DNA of 7,746 bases from Chloroflexota bacterium (GCA_002697005.1 NZUD01000010.1:22570-30315), one strand, 5' to 3'; shown: positions 1-6,693, numbered from the stretch's first letter. Notes: generated from the letters alone by a model not told the origin. Program-made: numbers and translations.

Positions 1-290
1 TGTTCAAACTTGCCACGGAGCATTTCGGTGGCGGATTCCGCAGCGCCTGCCGTACCTGTCGCAGATGATTGGAGCGCATACTCCACAGAATCGCCTAGAA
101 GGTTTTTCACAGCATCCTGATTGGCGGGTGATACCACCACCACTGTCCGCTCAACACCCAGTTGTCTCAGGAGTTCCACGGGATACCAAAGCAGTTCTTT
201 TCCGCAGAGGCGATGCAACACCTTGGTGGTACGGGATTTCATCCTGATCCCTTGTCCTGCGGCAAGTATGATTCCGGCCAGCTTCTTCAT
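1..290 (-). CDS. glmU: GlmU-like sugar-1-phosphate nucleotidyltransferase, N-terminal part (gene continues beyond the left edge)
   Basis: The reverse strand encodes 96 residues from an ATG at 290-288, open to the window edge. The start [17 protein letters not shown] is the nucleotide-binding loop of NTP transferases (LAAGxGxRM). It is followed by TKVLH (K23) and CGK, then ALQ (Q74) and a GTAGA stretch, in the order and spacing of the GlmU uridyltransferase domain. GlmU makes UDP-N-acetylglucosamine in the cytoplasm for cell-wall precursors. The fit to GlmU is better than to glucose-1-phosphate thymidylyl- or uridylyltransferases because of the KVLH..GK block. Oddities are Ile instead of Thr in the GxGTRM loop and GTAGA where E. 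coli GlmU has GTGHA. The C-terminal acetyltransferase domain lies outside the window, so a single-domain transferase remains possible. AGGGG lies 7 nt before the ATG and serves as ribosome binding site. Confidence 0.78.
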   Translation of the reverse strand, partial: MKKLAGIILAAGQGIRMKSRTTKVLHRLCGKELLWYPVELLRQLGVERTVVVVSPANQDAVKNLLGDSVEYALQSSATGTAGAAESATEMLRGKFE

Positions 291-328
291 GTCGTTACCC
301 CTGGGTTTGAGGGTCTGAATACTAGTCG

Positions 329-334
329 ATTATA
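329..334 (-). promoter_or_regulatory. Candidate -10 element (TATAAT) for the glmU-like gene
   Basis: The reverse strand reads a perfect TATAAT here, about 38 bp before the ATG at 290, leaving a leader of roughly 30 nt. No good -35 hexamer is present 16-18 bp upstream, so this rests on the -10 element and its position alone. Confidence 0.35.
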
Positions 335-407
335 TCAGCGGCTGATCTAAATACCTTGCTGGAAGCGCGGATCCTTCTGCCAAGAATACCTCGTCGTCAG
401 CATCGCG

Positions 408-436
408 TTGACAACAGGTCTAGCCGGGGGCAAAAT
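408..436 (+). promoter_or_regulatory. Candidate sigma-70-type promoter for amidase 1
   Basis: A perfect -35 TTGACA (408-413) is separated by 17 bp from CAAAAT (431-436), which matches four of six positions of the -10 consensus. Transcription would begin near 443, giving a leader of about 38 nt before the ATG at 481. Together with the minus-strand -10 at 329-334 it makes 291-480 a divergent promoter region. Confidence 0.45.
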
Positions 437-480
437 GGCCGTGCTCCAGCTTCGCCCGATTCAGGGCACTGAGGTTTTTG

Positions 481-1899
481 ATGGACAAGTCTGAGCTACC
501 GTTTATCTCGGCCACTGAATTAGCATCTCTAATAGAGACACGGGAGGTATCGCCAGTAGAAGCCACCGAGGCCTACTTGGAGCGCATCCCTCAGTTCGAC
601 CCGCAACTTAATTCTTACATCACCGTCACTGCCGATCGGGCCATCGCGGACGCACGCCGAGCAGAACAAGAGATTTTGTCTGGAAAGTACCGGGGTCCAA
701 TGCACGGCGTCCCGACGGCGGTCAAAGACCAGGTCTACACCAAAGGAATCCTCACTACGGGTGGGTCCTCTATCCTCAAGGATTTTGTGCCCGATGAAGA
801 TGCTACAGTGATGACCAAACTTAACGCTGCCGGAGCCGTGTTATTGGGCAAGCTCAACATGAGCGAATTCGCCATGGGAGACGCCTTTGAACATCCCTAC
901 GGCCGGCCGCGGAACCCCTGGGATTTATCCCGGAACCCTGGTACATCCAGCAGTGGTTCAGGCGCTGCAACAGCAGCATTTCTTTGCGCCACGTCTTTGG
1001 GTGAAGACACCGGTGGTTCCATACGAGGACCCGCTTCCTTCTGCGGTCTGGTAGGAATTCGCCCGTCTTGGGGGCGTGTCAGCCGCCACGGTGTACTTGG
1101 AGCGTCATGGTCAATGGACCAAGTCGGCCCGATATCCCGAACGGTCTCTGATTGCGCTATCACTTTGGCTGCCATAGCAGGTCACGACCCGAAAGACAGC
1201 CATACTTGGGACGTTCCTGTCCCTGATTATCTTAGCGCGTTGTCCAGTGGTATGAACGGCCTGAAAGTCGGTGTGATTACGGAGCGAGTCGAAGGCGATT
1301 CTGTTGACCCTCAGGTGAGCGAATTGGTTCGCAAAGCAATCGCACAATTAGGGGAATTAGGGGCAGCGATCCAAGAGATCGACATCCCTTTGATCGCCCA
1401 ATCAGCAGCCATATCCACGGCCGTCACCTACGGCGACGTTTCCAGTGTCCACCGCGAAGGCATCGAAAACGCGCTCCACGACTACGACTACAACATCCAG
1501 CTCCGCTTATTGACAGGTGCAATACTACCGGCCCAAGCCCATCAGAAAGCGGTCCGCCTGCGGCACATGCTCCGAAAGCAAATATTGGAAGCCCTTGAGA
1601 AAGTGGATGTGCTTGTGATGCCTACGTCCTCAATTCCGGCCTCGCCTATACCGGAAAAAGCAGGTGTTGAGAGCAAGGAGGCTTTTCTGGAGATGTTGGG
1701 AGGCAGACGAAGTTTCACCGCACCTTTTAACTTGGCCAGTGTACCGGCGTTGTCCATCAACTGTGGGTTCACGTCAGACCATCTTCCCGTAGGGCTACAG
1801 ATCGCCGGAAAACCCTTCGATGAATCCATGGTCTTCCGTGTGGCCTACGCTTATGAACAAGCAACCGACTGGAACACCCAGCGCCCACCGGTGTCATGA
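481..1899 (+). CDS. Amidase-signature family amidohydrolase (amidase 1)
   Basis: This 472-residue protein hydrolyses an amide to a carboxylate and ammonia or amine, as the amidase-signature family does. The Ser-cisSer-Lys triad is visible: K82 in GVPTAVKD, S156 in NPGTSSSGSG and the nucleophile S180 in GEDTGGSIRGP, with the 24-residue Ser-Ser spacing of the family. The block FCGLVGIRPSWGRVSRHG and then SMDQVGP follow as in GatA and its relatives. Length is normal and no signal peptide is seen, so it is cytoplasmic. The ATG at 481 is preferred over the TTG at 478 because GAGG (471-474) then sits 6 nt away. No gatB or true gatC lies nearby, so a tRNA-amidotransferase role is unlikely; a catabolic or detoxifying amidase fits the neighbours better. 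The substrate is unknown. It may be co-transcribed with the cyclase gene 143 bp downstream. Confidence 0.93.
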   Translation: MDKSELPFISATELASLIETREVSPVEATEAYLERIPQFDPQLNSYITVTADRAIADARRAEQEILSGKYRGPMHGVPTAVKDQVYTKGILTTGGSSILKDFVPDEDATVMTKLNAAGAVLLGKLNMSEFAMGDAFEHPYGRPRNPWDLSRNPGTSSSGSGAATAAFLCATSLGEDTGGSIRGPASFCGLVGIRPSWGRVSRHGVLGASWSMDQVGPISRTVSDCAITLAAIAGHDPKDSHTWDVPVPDYLSALSSGMNGLKVGVITERVEGDSVDPQVSELVRKAIAQLGELGAAIQEIDIPLIAQSAAISTAVTYGDVSSVHREGIENALHDYDYNIQLRLLTGAILPAQAHQKAVRLRHMLRKQILEALEKVDVLVMPTSSIPASPIPEKAGVESKEAFLEMLGGRRSFTAPFNLASVPALSINCGFTSDHLPVGLQIAGKPFDESMVFRVAYAYEQATDWNTQRPPVS

Positions 1900-1904
1900 G
1901 TTGA

Positions 1905-2012
1905 TACCATCTGATCGATTGCCGCGGTTTCAAAGAGGCCCAACTGTCCGGCGCCGAGGGATGGTATGAAAAAGTCGTGGACGCGAAACCAACACGACCA
2001 GAAATCAGTTAA
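1905..2012 (+). pseudogene. Possible remnant of a gene 3' end between amidase 1 and the cyclase gene
   Basis: After the amidase stop, the frame opened by the TGA at 1902-1904 reads 35 codons to a TAA at 2010-2012. The peptide (for example GFKEAQLSGAEGWYEKVVD) has the balanced charged and hydrophobic composition of a real protein tail, and no ATG, GTG or TTG starts it except an internal GTG near the end. It is in a different frame from the amidase, so it is not a read-through extension. It may be the surviving C-terminal tail of a deleted gene, or chance. I do not recognise a family. Confidence 0.22.
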
Positions 2013-2042
2013 CAGGGTTTAAACGTCAGTAGGAGAATAACC

Positions 2043-2996
2043 ATGCCGCAGGCAAACATCCCAAGCGAAGACGAAGTTCTCAGTTATTTCGACAAGTTCT
2101 CGAATTGGGGGAAATGGGGTGCTGACGACGAGTTGGGTGCCCCCAACTACATCACACCGGCCAAGGTAAAGCAAGCCATCGCCACCGTGCAAGAAGGTGT
2201 GCGCATCTCGATGTCTCGTACGGTCACCTTTGAACCTAGTCTCGATGCCCCAACAAATGTGCCGGTCCATTTCATGGTGGAGAGCGGCGAAGGCTGGGCC
2301 AGCGGTGACAAAGTGAGTTCACGCGCCTTCCCAGCAGCAACCGATTATTTCGGTATGATCTTCCACGGAGTTACGGTAACTCACGTTGACGCATTATCCC
2401 ATTTCTTCTGGAACGGCAAGACCTACAACGGCAAACCAGCCCACTTGGTTTCCACGAGTCTGGGCGCTACTTTCGGTTCGGTGGAAGAAGCCCATGAGGG
2501 GATTATCTCCCGTGCGGTGCTGGTGGATGTTCCCATGGTCCGGGGCATCGACTGGGTGGAACGAGGTGAGGGCGTTATGATCGACGACATCTTGGCTGCA
2601 GAGGAACAATGTGGTTTCAAGGTGGAAGAAGGAGATGTGCTCCTAATACGCACCGGTCAGTTACACCGCCGCAACATCGAAGGCCCAGTGGATCGGTCTG
2701 CCGGTTCGACTGCCTGCCAAGCTTCTGTGCTGCCTCTCTTTTACGAACGGGGTATCGCCATGATGGGATCAGATACCGGAAACGACGTAAACCCGCCCCA
2801 GTACGAGAAGGTACCAAGCCCTATCCATCAGGTGAGCATCACGGCCATGGGCATATGGATACTGGATAACGCGGACCTAGAAGCAGTGGCCCAAGCCTGC
2901 AAAGAGCGCAATCGTTGGGAGTTCATGATCTCGATCGGCCCCCTGCGCCTTCACAACACGACAGGCTCTCCGGTAAATCCTATAGCTATATTCTAA
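2043..2996 (+). CDS. Cyclase family metal-dependent hydrolase (kynurenine formamidase / isatin hydrolase superfamily, long form)
   Basis: This 317-residue protein belongs to the cyclase family (PF04199), metal-dependent hydrolases that open cyclic amides or cleave formamides. Visible blocks, in order: WGADDELGAPNYIT (25-38), typical of the long subfamily; FHGVTVTHVDALSH (107-120), giving candidate metal ligands H114 and D116 and catalytic H120; GSDTGNDVNP (242-251); SPIHQ with H262; ILDNADLE (273-280); and the C-terminal TGSPVNPIAIF. Short-form enzymes carry HxGTHxD; here the first His position is V110, with H108 two residues away. The start is well supported by AGGAGA at 2031-2036, 6 nt before the ATG. 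No signal peptide is present. It lies 143 bp after amidase 1 on the same strand and converges on amidase 2. The exact substrate is not predictable; kynurenine formamidase itself is unlikely, as no tryptophan-pathway gene is near. Confidence 0.9.
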   Translation: MPQANIPSEDEVLSYFDKFSNWGKWGADDELGAPNYITPAKVKQAIATVQEGVRISMSRTVTFEPSLDAPTNVPVHFMVESGEGWASGDKVSSRAFPAATDYFGMIFHGVTVTHVDALSHFFWNGKTYNGKPAHLVSTSLGATFGSVEEAHEGIISRAVLVDVPMVRGIDWVERGEGVMIDDILAAEEQCGFKVEEGDVLLIRTGQLHRRNIEGPVDRSAGSTACQASVLPLFYERGIAMMGSDTGNDVNPPQYEKVPSPIHQVSITAMGIWILDNADLEAVAQACKERNRWEFMISIGPLRLHNTTGSPVNPIAIF

Positions 2997-3055
2997 ATGT
3001 ACGACTATGTTCTGTGACATTCGTTGGCCTTGCCGCAGTTAGGATTCGATAAGGC

Positions 3056-4414
3056 CTAGCCGTAATTGGGCGGTGTGAGCCGGATCCCCAACGCAGTTTC
3101 GCACCATTTGGAAACACCCAATAGCTTGCCTTCTTGGAAGGGCAAGCCTCCCAGTTGCACAGCCAAGGGCATTCCGCCTTCACTTAATCCAGATGGCAGA
3201 GTAACGGTTGGCAAGCCACTAGTGGTCCAGGGAACCTGGAACGATGCGTCTCCAGTGGTGTTCCGGTCTTTGGGAGCTGGTGCAGGCGTGGCTGGGGTTA
3301 GCAGCGCATCCACTTGCCCCACCGTCTGGACCATGTCAAGACGGAACTGGCGACGGAGCCGCATAGCTTGCAGATATTTGGTCGCAGGAACCAACATACC
3401 CATCTCCATTCCGGATCGGACACGTGGTCCGTAATCCTCCGCCTGAGTCGCGTGGAACTGCTCGTGAAAGGCCGCGCATTCCACGTTCATAACGATCCGC
3501 TGGGCGCTGTGGCAAGAACCGAAACTATCCGGTAGTCCAATCTCCACGATCTCGGCACCGGCTGCTTTCAGCTTTTGGACCACTTCTTCAGTGTGGGCCC
3601 AGGTCTCCGGAGTAGAATTCTCAGAATAGTAATCGGTGACAACTCCAATCCGGGGTGGTTTGTTGTTCTCAGCCATCTGACCTAGAAAGTCGGGCACGGG
3701 TTCGCTAGAAGATCCAGGGTCTTTGGGATCCTCTCCAGACATGACCTGCAACATCAGAGCGGCATCTTCCACGGTGCGGACCAGTATGCCCACGTGGTCA
3801 AGAGACCAACTCACAGGAACCACTCCATAGCGGCTGATGCGGCCATAGGTCGCTTTGAGGCCGACTATCCCGTTGTAGGCGGCCGGCCTACAGGTTGAGC
3901 CGCCCGTCTGGGAACCCAGGGCTGCCCCAACGGTCTTGGTGGCAACTGCCACCGAGGATCCGCTGCTAGAACCACCCGGAGTGTGTTCAAAGTTCCACGG
4001 GTTATAGGTCGGCGAAGGGTCCGATGTGGCGAATTCGGTGGTCACAGCCTTTCCCAAGATTATCCCGCCTGCTTCTTTGATCTTAACCACGGATGTTGCA
4101 TCGAATTCAGGAACGAAATCAGCATAGACCTTGGAACCGGCCGCGGTCTTCATACCAGCGGTGTAGAAAATGTCCTTCAGACCCACCGGTACGCCGTGGA
4201 GTCGACCTTGTATATCCCCCTGTTGGGCCTCTTCCTCCCGTTGTTTGGCGTTGGTCAGTACTTCTTCGCGGTCGATGGTTACCCAGGCTTTTAAAGCCTC
4301 ATCCGTGGCCTCGATCCGGTTCAATAAATCTTGGGCCAAAGCCACAGGAGAGAGTTTCTTCTCTCTGATCTCCTGAGCGGCTTGGGACACTGTTAGTTCA
4401 TAGGGCTGGGGCAT
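3056..4414 (-). CDS. Amidase-signature family amidohydrolase (amidase 2)
   Basis: This 452-residue cytoplasmic amidase has an intact triad: K80 in GVPVGLKD, S149 in TPGGSSSGSS and nucleophile S173 in GSQTGGSTCRPA, again with 24 residues between the serines. The block NGIVGLKATYGRISRYGVVP follows, then SWSLDHVG. The GGSTCRPAAYNG form differs from the GGSIRGPASFCG of amidase 1, so the two belong to different branches of the family rather than being a recent duplication. The start has GAGGT 6 nt upstream (4421-4425). A 62-residue GatC/AtzG-like protein is encoded 37 nt upstream on the same strand, which suggests a two-subunit amidase like AtzE-AtzG of the cyanuric acid pathway. The stop is 59 bp from the stop of the convergent cyclase gene. 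The substrate is unknown. Confidence 0.93.
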   Translation of the reverse strand: MPQPYELTVSQAAQEIREKKLSPVALAQDLLNRIEATDEALKAWVTIDREEVLTNAKQREEEAQQGDIQGRLHGVPVGLKDIFYTAGMKTAAGSKVYADFVPEFDATSVVKIKEAGGIILGKAVTTEFATSDPSPTYNPWNFEHTPGGSSSGSSVAVATKTVGAALGSQTGGSTCRPAAYNGIVGLKATYGRISRYGVVPVSWSLDHVGILVRTVEDAALMLQVMSGEDPKDPGSSSEPVPDFLGQMAENNKPPRIGVVTDYYSENSTPETWAHTEEVVQKLKAAGAEIVEIGLPDSFGSCHSAQRIVMNVECAAFHEQFHATQAEDYGPRVRSGMEMGMLVPATKYLQAMRLRRQFRLDMVQTVGQVDALLTPATPAPAPKDRNTTGDASFQVPWTTSGLPTVTLPSGLSEGGMPLAVQLGGLPFQEGKLLGVSKWCETALGIRLTPPNYG

Positions 4415-4451
4415 GGTAGTACCTCGAAACGTCTGGTTGGGTGTGGTTGGT

Positions 4452-4640
4452 TTACTGGTAAAACCCGGGCTCCAAGTCCCGGTGTGGAGTCTCTTGACCC
4501 AGGTCCCAAAGCTGCTGGGCCGTTTGTTTTATAGATGCTTCAAGTTGATCTGCCCGTTGCTCTCCCCAGAGGCGGACCGCCTGGGCACGAAGTTCGTTGG
4601 CGATCTGTTCGACAGAATCGTTAGGTTTCATGTTCACCAT
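4452..4640 (-). CDS. Small AtzG/GatC-like protein, probable amidase partner
   Basis: A 62-residue acidic, helix-rich protein without membrane segment or signal. It reads as two amphipathic helices (about 9-22 and 27-47, with QLEASIKQTAQQLWDL) and an extended tail ending LEPGFYQ. This matches the architecture of GatC-like AtzG proteins (DUF4089-type), which wrap around and stabilise an amidase-signature partner; that assignment rests on length, helix pattern, the Glu-Pro-Gly-Phe tail and position, not on an alignment. The start at 4640 has GGGAG (4646-4650) 5 nt upstream; an internal ATG at residue 4 is the alternative. Its stop lies 37 nt before the amidase 2 start, and a good promoter lies about 50 bp upstream, so the two form one operon. 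If the family call is wrong it is a genuine small protein of unknown function. Confidence 0.72.
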   Translation of the reverse strand: MVNMKPNDSVEQIANELRAQAVRLWGEQRADQLEASIKQTAQQLWDLGQETPHRDLEPGFYQ

Positions 4641-4692
4641 ATCTGCTCCCTTGACCCTGGTTTTAACCGTCGTTTCTTATCAGGTGAGAGGC

Positions 4693-4721
4693 ATTCTAAT
4701 CAAGGCCCCGGCAGCGGTCAA
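4693..4721 (-). promoter_or_regulatory. Strong candidate promoter of the small protein-amidase 2 operon
   Basis: The reverse strand reads TTGACC (4716-4721), a 17-bp spacer, then TAGAAT (4693-4698): five of six matches at each hexamer with ideal spacing. Transcription would start near 4686, leaving a leader of about 46 nt before the ATG at 4640. Confidence 0.6.
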
Positions 4722-4758
4722 ACGGGTTCTTCGCCTGAATGCGCCACGCACGACTTAC

Positions 4759-4767
4759 TGCTATAAT
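4759..4767 (+). promoter_or_regulatory. Extended -10 promoter for the SMP-30/NHL operon
   Basis: TG-C-TATAAT is a perfect extended -10 element. No recognisable -35 hexamer lies 16-18 bp upstream, which is acceptable for extended -10 promoters. Transcription would start near 4774, about 30 nt before the ATG at 4804. The two divergent start sites in this gap lie about 90 bp apart. Confidence 0.5.
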
Positions 4768-4803
4768 TCCGCCTGTTGACCAAGCACCTGGGTGGAGATG
4801 ATG

Positions 4804-5703
4804 ATGCCTGACCAACTCGCCGAGATACTGGAATCTCCCGCGCACACCCTGTTGGCCACCGACCTTGGCAACACCGAAGGGCCCCTGTGGCACCCCGAAG
4901 GTTACTTGACCTTCGTTGATCTGGTCGGTAACCGATTGCAACGCTGGGACCCTACCTCTGGAGTCAGCGTGGTCCGAGAAGGTACCGGGGAAGGCAACGG
5001 CTGCAGCTTCGACCGCCATGGCGGTTTGCTGATGTGTGAAGGAGCCGACCACCGACGCGTAACGCGCATGGACCTTGACGGCACTGTGACGACCATCGCT
5101 GAGCGCTGGGAGGGCAAGCGGTTTCATAAACCGAATGACGTTATCTGCCGTTCGGACGGTACGATATACTTCACTGACCCGTCGTTACGCTTGCCAGAAT
5201 CCGAACGCGAATATGATTTTGCCGGGGTGTTTAAAATCACGCCTGACGGCCAGGTCTCTGTTGCCACTGACGGCTGTGAGTACCCCAATGGCCTGGCGTT
5301 CTCGCCTGACGAATCAGTACTCTACGTGGCCATCAGTAGAGAAAGTCAGGTCTGTTTCGAAGAGGCCGAACAAGGAGTGGTCTGCGAACACCGAAAGATC
5401 AGGGCTTTCGACGTGGCGGCCGACGGCACACTGACCAATAACCGAGTGTTCGCCAGCATGGCTTCCGCGGAGGAAGGCGTGCCCGATGGCATGAAAGTTG
5501 ATACCTTGGGCCGTATTTTCTGCACCGGTTCCGGCGGCATCTGGGTGTTTGAACCCGACGGGGCTCACCTGGGCGTTATCAGAGGACCGGAGGTTCCCAG
5601 GAACATCGCTTTTGGCGATTCGGATTTCCGCACCGTGTACACAACACCTGGTGTGTCCCTTTATAGTTTCAGAGTCAAGACTCCGGGCATCAGCCCGTTC
5701 TGA
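4804..5703 (+). CDS. SMP-30/gluconolactonase/LRE-like family beta-propeller hydrolase
   Basis: A 299-residue six-bladed propeller of the SMP-30/gluconolactonase family (PF08450), which uses one divalent metal to open lactones or hydrolyse esters. The expected metal and substrate residues are present: E25 in TEGPLWH, N111 in KPNDV, N162 in EYPNGLAFSPD and D228 in GVPDGMKVD, corresponding to Glu18, Asn103, Asn154 and Asp204 of human SMP30. It looks active, full-length and cytoplasmic. The start region reads GTG GAG ATG ATG ATG (4792-4806). I choose the third ATG because GGAG at 4794-4797 is then 6 nt away; starts at 4792, 4798 or 4801 are possible and differ by four residues at most. It heads an operon with the NHL protein 25 bp downstream and is divergent from the amidase 2 operon. 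The substrate, a sugar or other lactone, is unknown. Confidence 0.92.
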   Translation: MPDQLAEILESPAHTLLATDLGNTEGPLWHPEGYLTFVDLVGNRLQRWDPTSGVSVVREGTGEGNGCSFDRHGGLLMCEGADHRRVTRMDLDGTVTTIAERWEGKRFHKPNDVICRSDGTIYFTDPSLRLPESEREYDFAGVFKITPDGQVSVATDGCEYPNGLAFSPDESVLYVAISRESQVCFEEAEQGVVCEHRKIRAFDVAADGTLTNNRVFASMASAEEGVPDGMKVDTLGRIFCTGSGGIWVFEPDGAHLGVIRGPEVPRNIAFGDSDFRTVYTTPGVSLYSFRVKTPGISPF

Positions 5704-5728
5704 GCCAGTTACTACAAGGAGAAAGATC

Positions 5729-6646
5729 ATGGCAGCAACAGGTACCGTAGGGTCCGGCAGATACACCTATGAAGTAGACGAAGATTGGGCCAAACTGCCC
5801 GAAGGTTGGGAGATGCCAGCGGCTGCCGTATACGGCGATTCGAAAGACCGTGTCTACTGCTTTAACCGCGATCCTGAGCATCCAGTCTGTATATTTGACA
5901 AAGATGGGAATTTCATTTCGTCATGGGGTGCTGGACTCATCTCCTTCGCCCATGCCATATATCTGGACAAAGATGACAATGTTTGGTTGGTAGACCGCAA
6001 CAAACACCAGATATTCAAGTTCACCACCGAGGGTGAACTTCTGATGACTATCGGTGAAGAAGGCTTCCGTTCGGACACTGGAGTCGCGTTTGACGATTAC
6101 AGTTCCACTACCTGGTCCAGCGTTACCCACAGCGGCGGTCCTTTCAACATGCCAGCCGGCATCGCGGTCAACGACGAAGGCGAGATATTCATTGCCGACG
6201 GCTACGCTAATGCCCGGGTTCATAAGTTCACTTCCAGTGGCGAACACATCATGTCATGGGGCGATCCCGGCTCTGCCGACGGTCAGTTCAACCTGCCCCA
6301 CGGCGTTTGGATCGACAAACAGGGACAGGTACTGGTCTCGGACAGAGAGAACGACCGTATCCAGGTGTTCACTCAAGATGGAAACCATATCAAGACCTGG
6401 CCTACAAAACTGATCGGCCCGGCCCTGATGTACATAGACGAGGACGATATCGTCTATATACCAGAGCATAACGGCGGGATGGTCAGCGTACTGAACCATG
6501 ACGGAGAGCGTCTGGCCCAGTGGGGCGAAGAGCGCTACAGGTCTTGCCATGGCATCTGGGTAGACTCCCACAAAGACGTCTACGTGGTCACACCCGGCGA
6601 TTGGGGCAAAGGTCGCCGCGTCGTCAAATACTCCGTCAAGAGTTAG
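5729..6646 (+). CDS. NHL-repeat beta-propeller resembling peptidyl-alpha-hydroxyglycine alpha-amidating lyase (PAL)
   Basis: A 305-residue NHL propeller with repeats such as GPFNMPAGIAVNDEGEIFIAD and FNLPHGVWID. DGYANARVHKF (157-167) and SDRENDRIQVF (204-214) closely resemble the DGY and DRENGRIQ segments of animal PAL. PAL splits a carbinolamide (peptidyl-hydroxyglycine) into a primary amide and glyoxylate. Candidate catalytic residues are Y159 and R206; candidate zinc ligands are H75 (FAHAI), H191 (LPHGV) and H274 (SCHGIW), at blade positions like those of the three PAL histidines. There is no signal peptide, unlike secreted animal PAL, so it would act in the cytoplasm. The ATG at 5729 has a strong AAGGAG (5716-5721) 7 nt upstream; the frame stays open into the preceding gene but has no comparable site. 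It is co-transcribed with the SMP-30 gene. A non-enzymatic NHL protein is the alternative. Confidence 0.88.
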   Translation: MAATGTVGSGRYTYEVDEDWAKLPEGWEMPAAAVYGDSKDRVYCFNRDPEHPVCIFDKDGNFISSWGAGLISFAHAIYLDKDDNVWLVDRNKHQIFKFTTEGELLMTIGEEGFRSDTGVAFDDYSSTTWSSVTHSGGPFNMPAGIAVNDEGEIFIADGYANARVHKFTSSGEHIMSWGDPGSADGQFNLPHGVWIDKQGQVLVSDRENDRIQVFTQDGNHIKTWPTKLIGPALMYIDEDDIVYIPEHNGGMVSVLNHDGERLAQWGEERYRSCHGIWVDSHKDVYVVTPGDWGKGRRVVKYSVKS

Positions 6647-6649
6647 GTT

Positions 6650-6685
6650 AAAACCTGTAGGTCATTGTACCTACAAGTCTGTTTT
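6650..6685 (+). terminator. Terminator-like hairpin after the NHL gene
   Basis: TGTAGGT (6656-6662) pairs perfectly with ACCTACA (6669-6675) around a 6-nt loop, beginning 10 bp after the stop codon. AAAAC (6650-6654) before it can pair with GTTTT (6681-6685) after it, leaving a short bulge, so the element has the A-stem-T layout of a weak intrinsic terminator. The stem is only 3 of 7 GC and the T run is four long. Confidence 0.42.
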
Positions 6686-6693
6686 GCTATGCT
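6665..6693 (+). promoter_or_regulatory. Weak candidate promoter for tRNA-Ala
   Basis: TTGTAC (6665-6670) and TATGCT (6688-6693) are 17 bp apart, and TGC directly before the second makes an extended -10. A start near 6700 would give a leader of about 43 nt before the tRNA. The -35 match is poor, and the site overlaps the terminator-like hairpin. Confidence 0.22.

Noticed and set aside
481..1899. Amidase 1 as the true GatA subunit of the tRNA amidotransferase
   Set aside because: The GatA-like blocks are shared by many amidases; there is no gatB or gatC next to it, and the neighbours are catabolic enzymes.
3026..3056. GGCCTT/AAGGCC inverted repeat between the convergent cyclase and amidase 2 genes as a terminator
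   Set aside because: The stem is 6 bp with a 19-nt loop, it overlaps the amidase 2 stop codon, and no T run follows on either strand.
4413..4766. Plus-strand reading frame of 117 codons
   Set aside because: It is antisense to the small AtzG-like gene and its promoter, which have far better start signals and protein character.
4696..5127. Minus-strand reading frame of 143 codons
   Set aside because: It covers the divergent promoter region and the 5' part of the SMP-30 gene antisense; the composition is typical of a shadow frame.
5498..5728. In-frame upstream extension of the NHL protein by 77 residues
   Set aside because: It overlaps the end of the SMP-30 gene in another frame, has no comparable ribosome binding site, and the ATG at 5729 has an AAGGAG 7 nt away; the extra residues do not look like a domain.
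5314..5766. Minus-strand reading frame of 150 codons
   Set aside because: It lies antisense to the well-supported SMP-30 gene, and its protein shows no recognisable motif.
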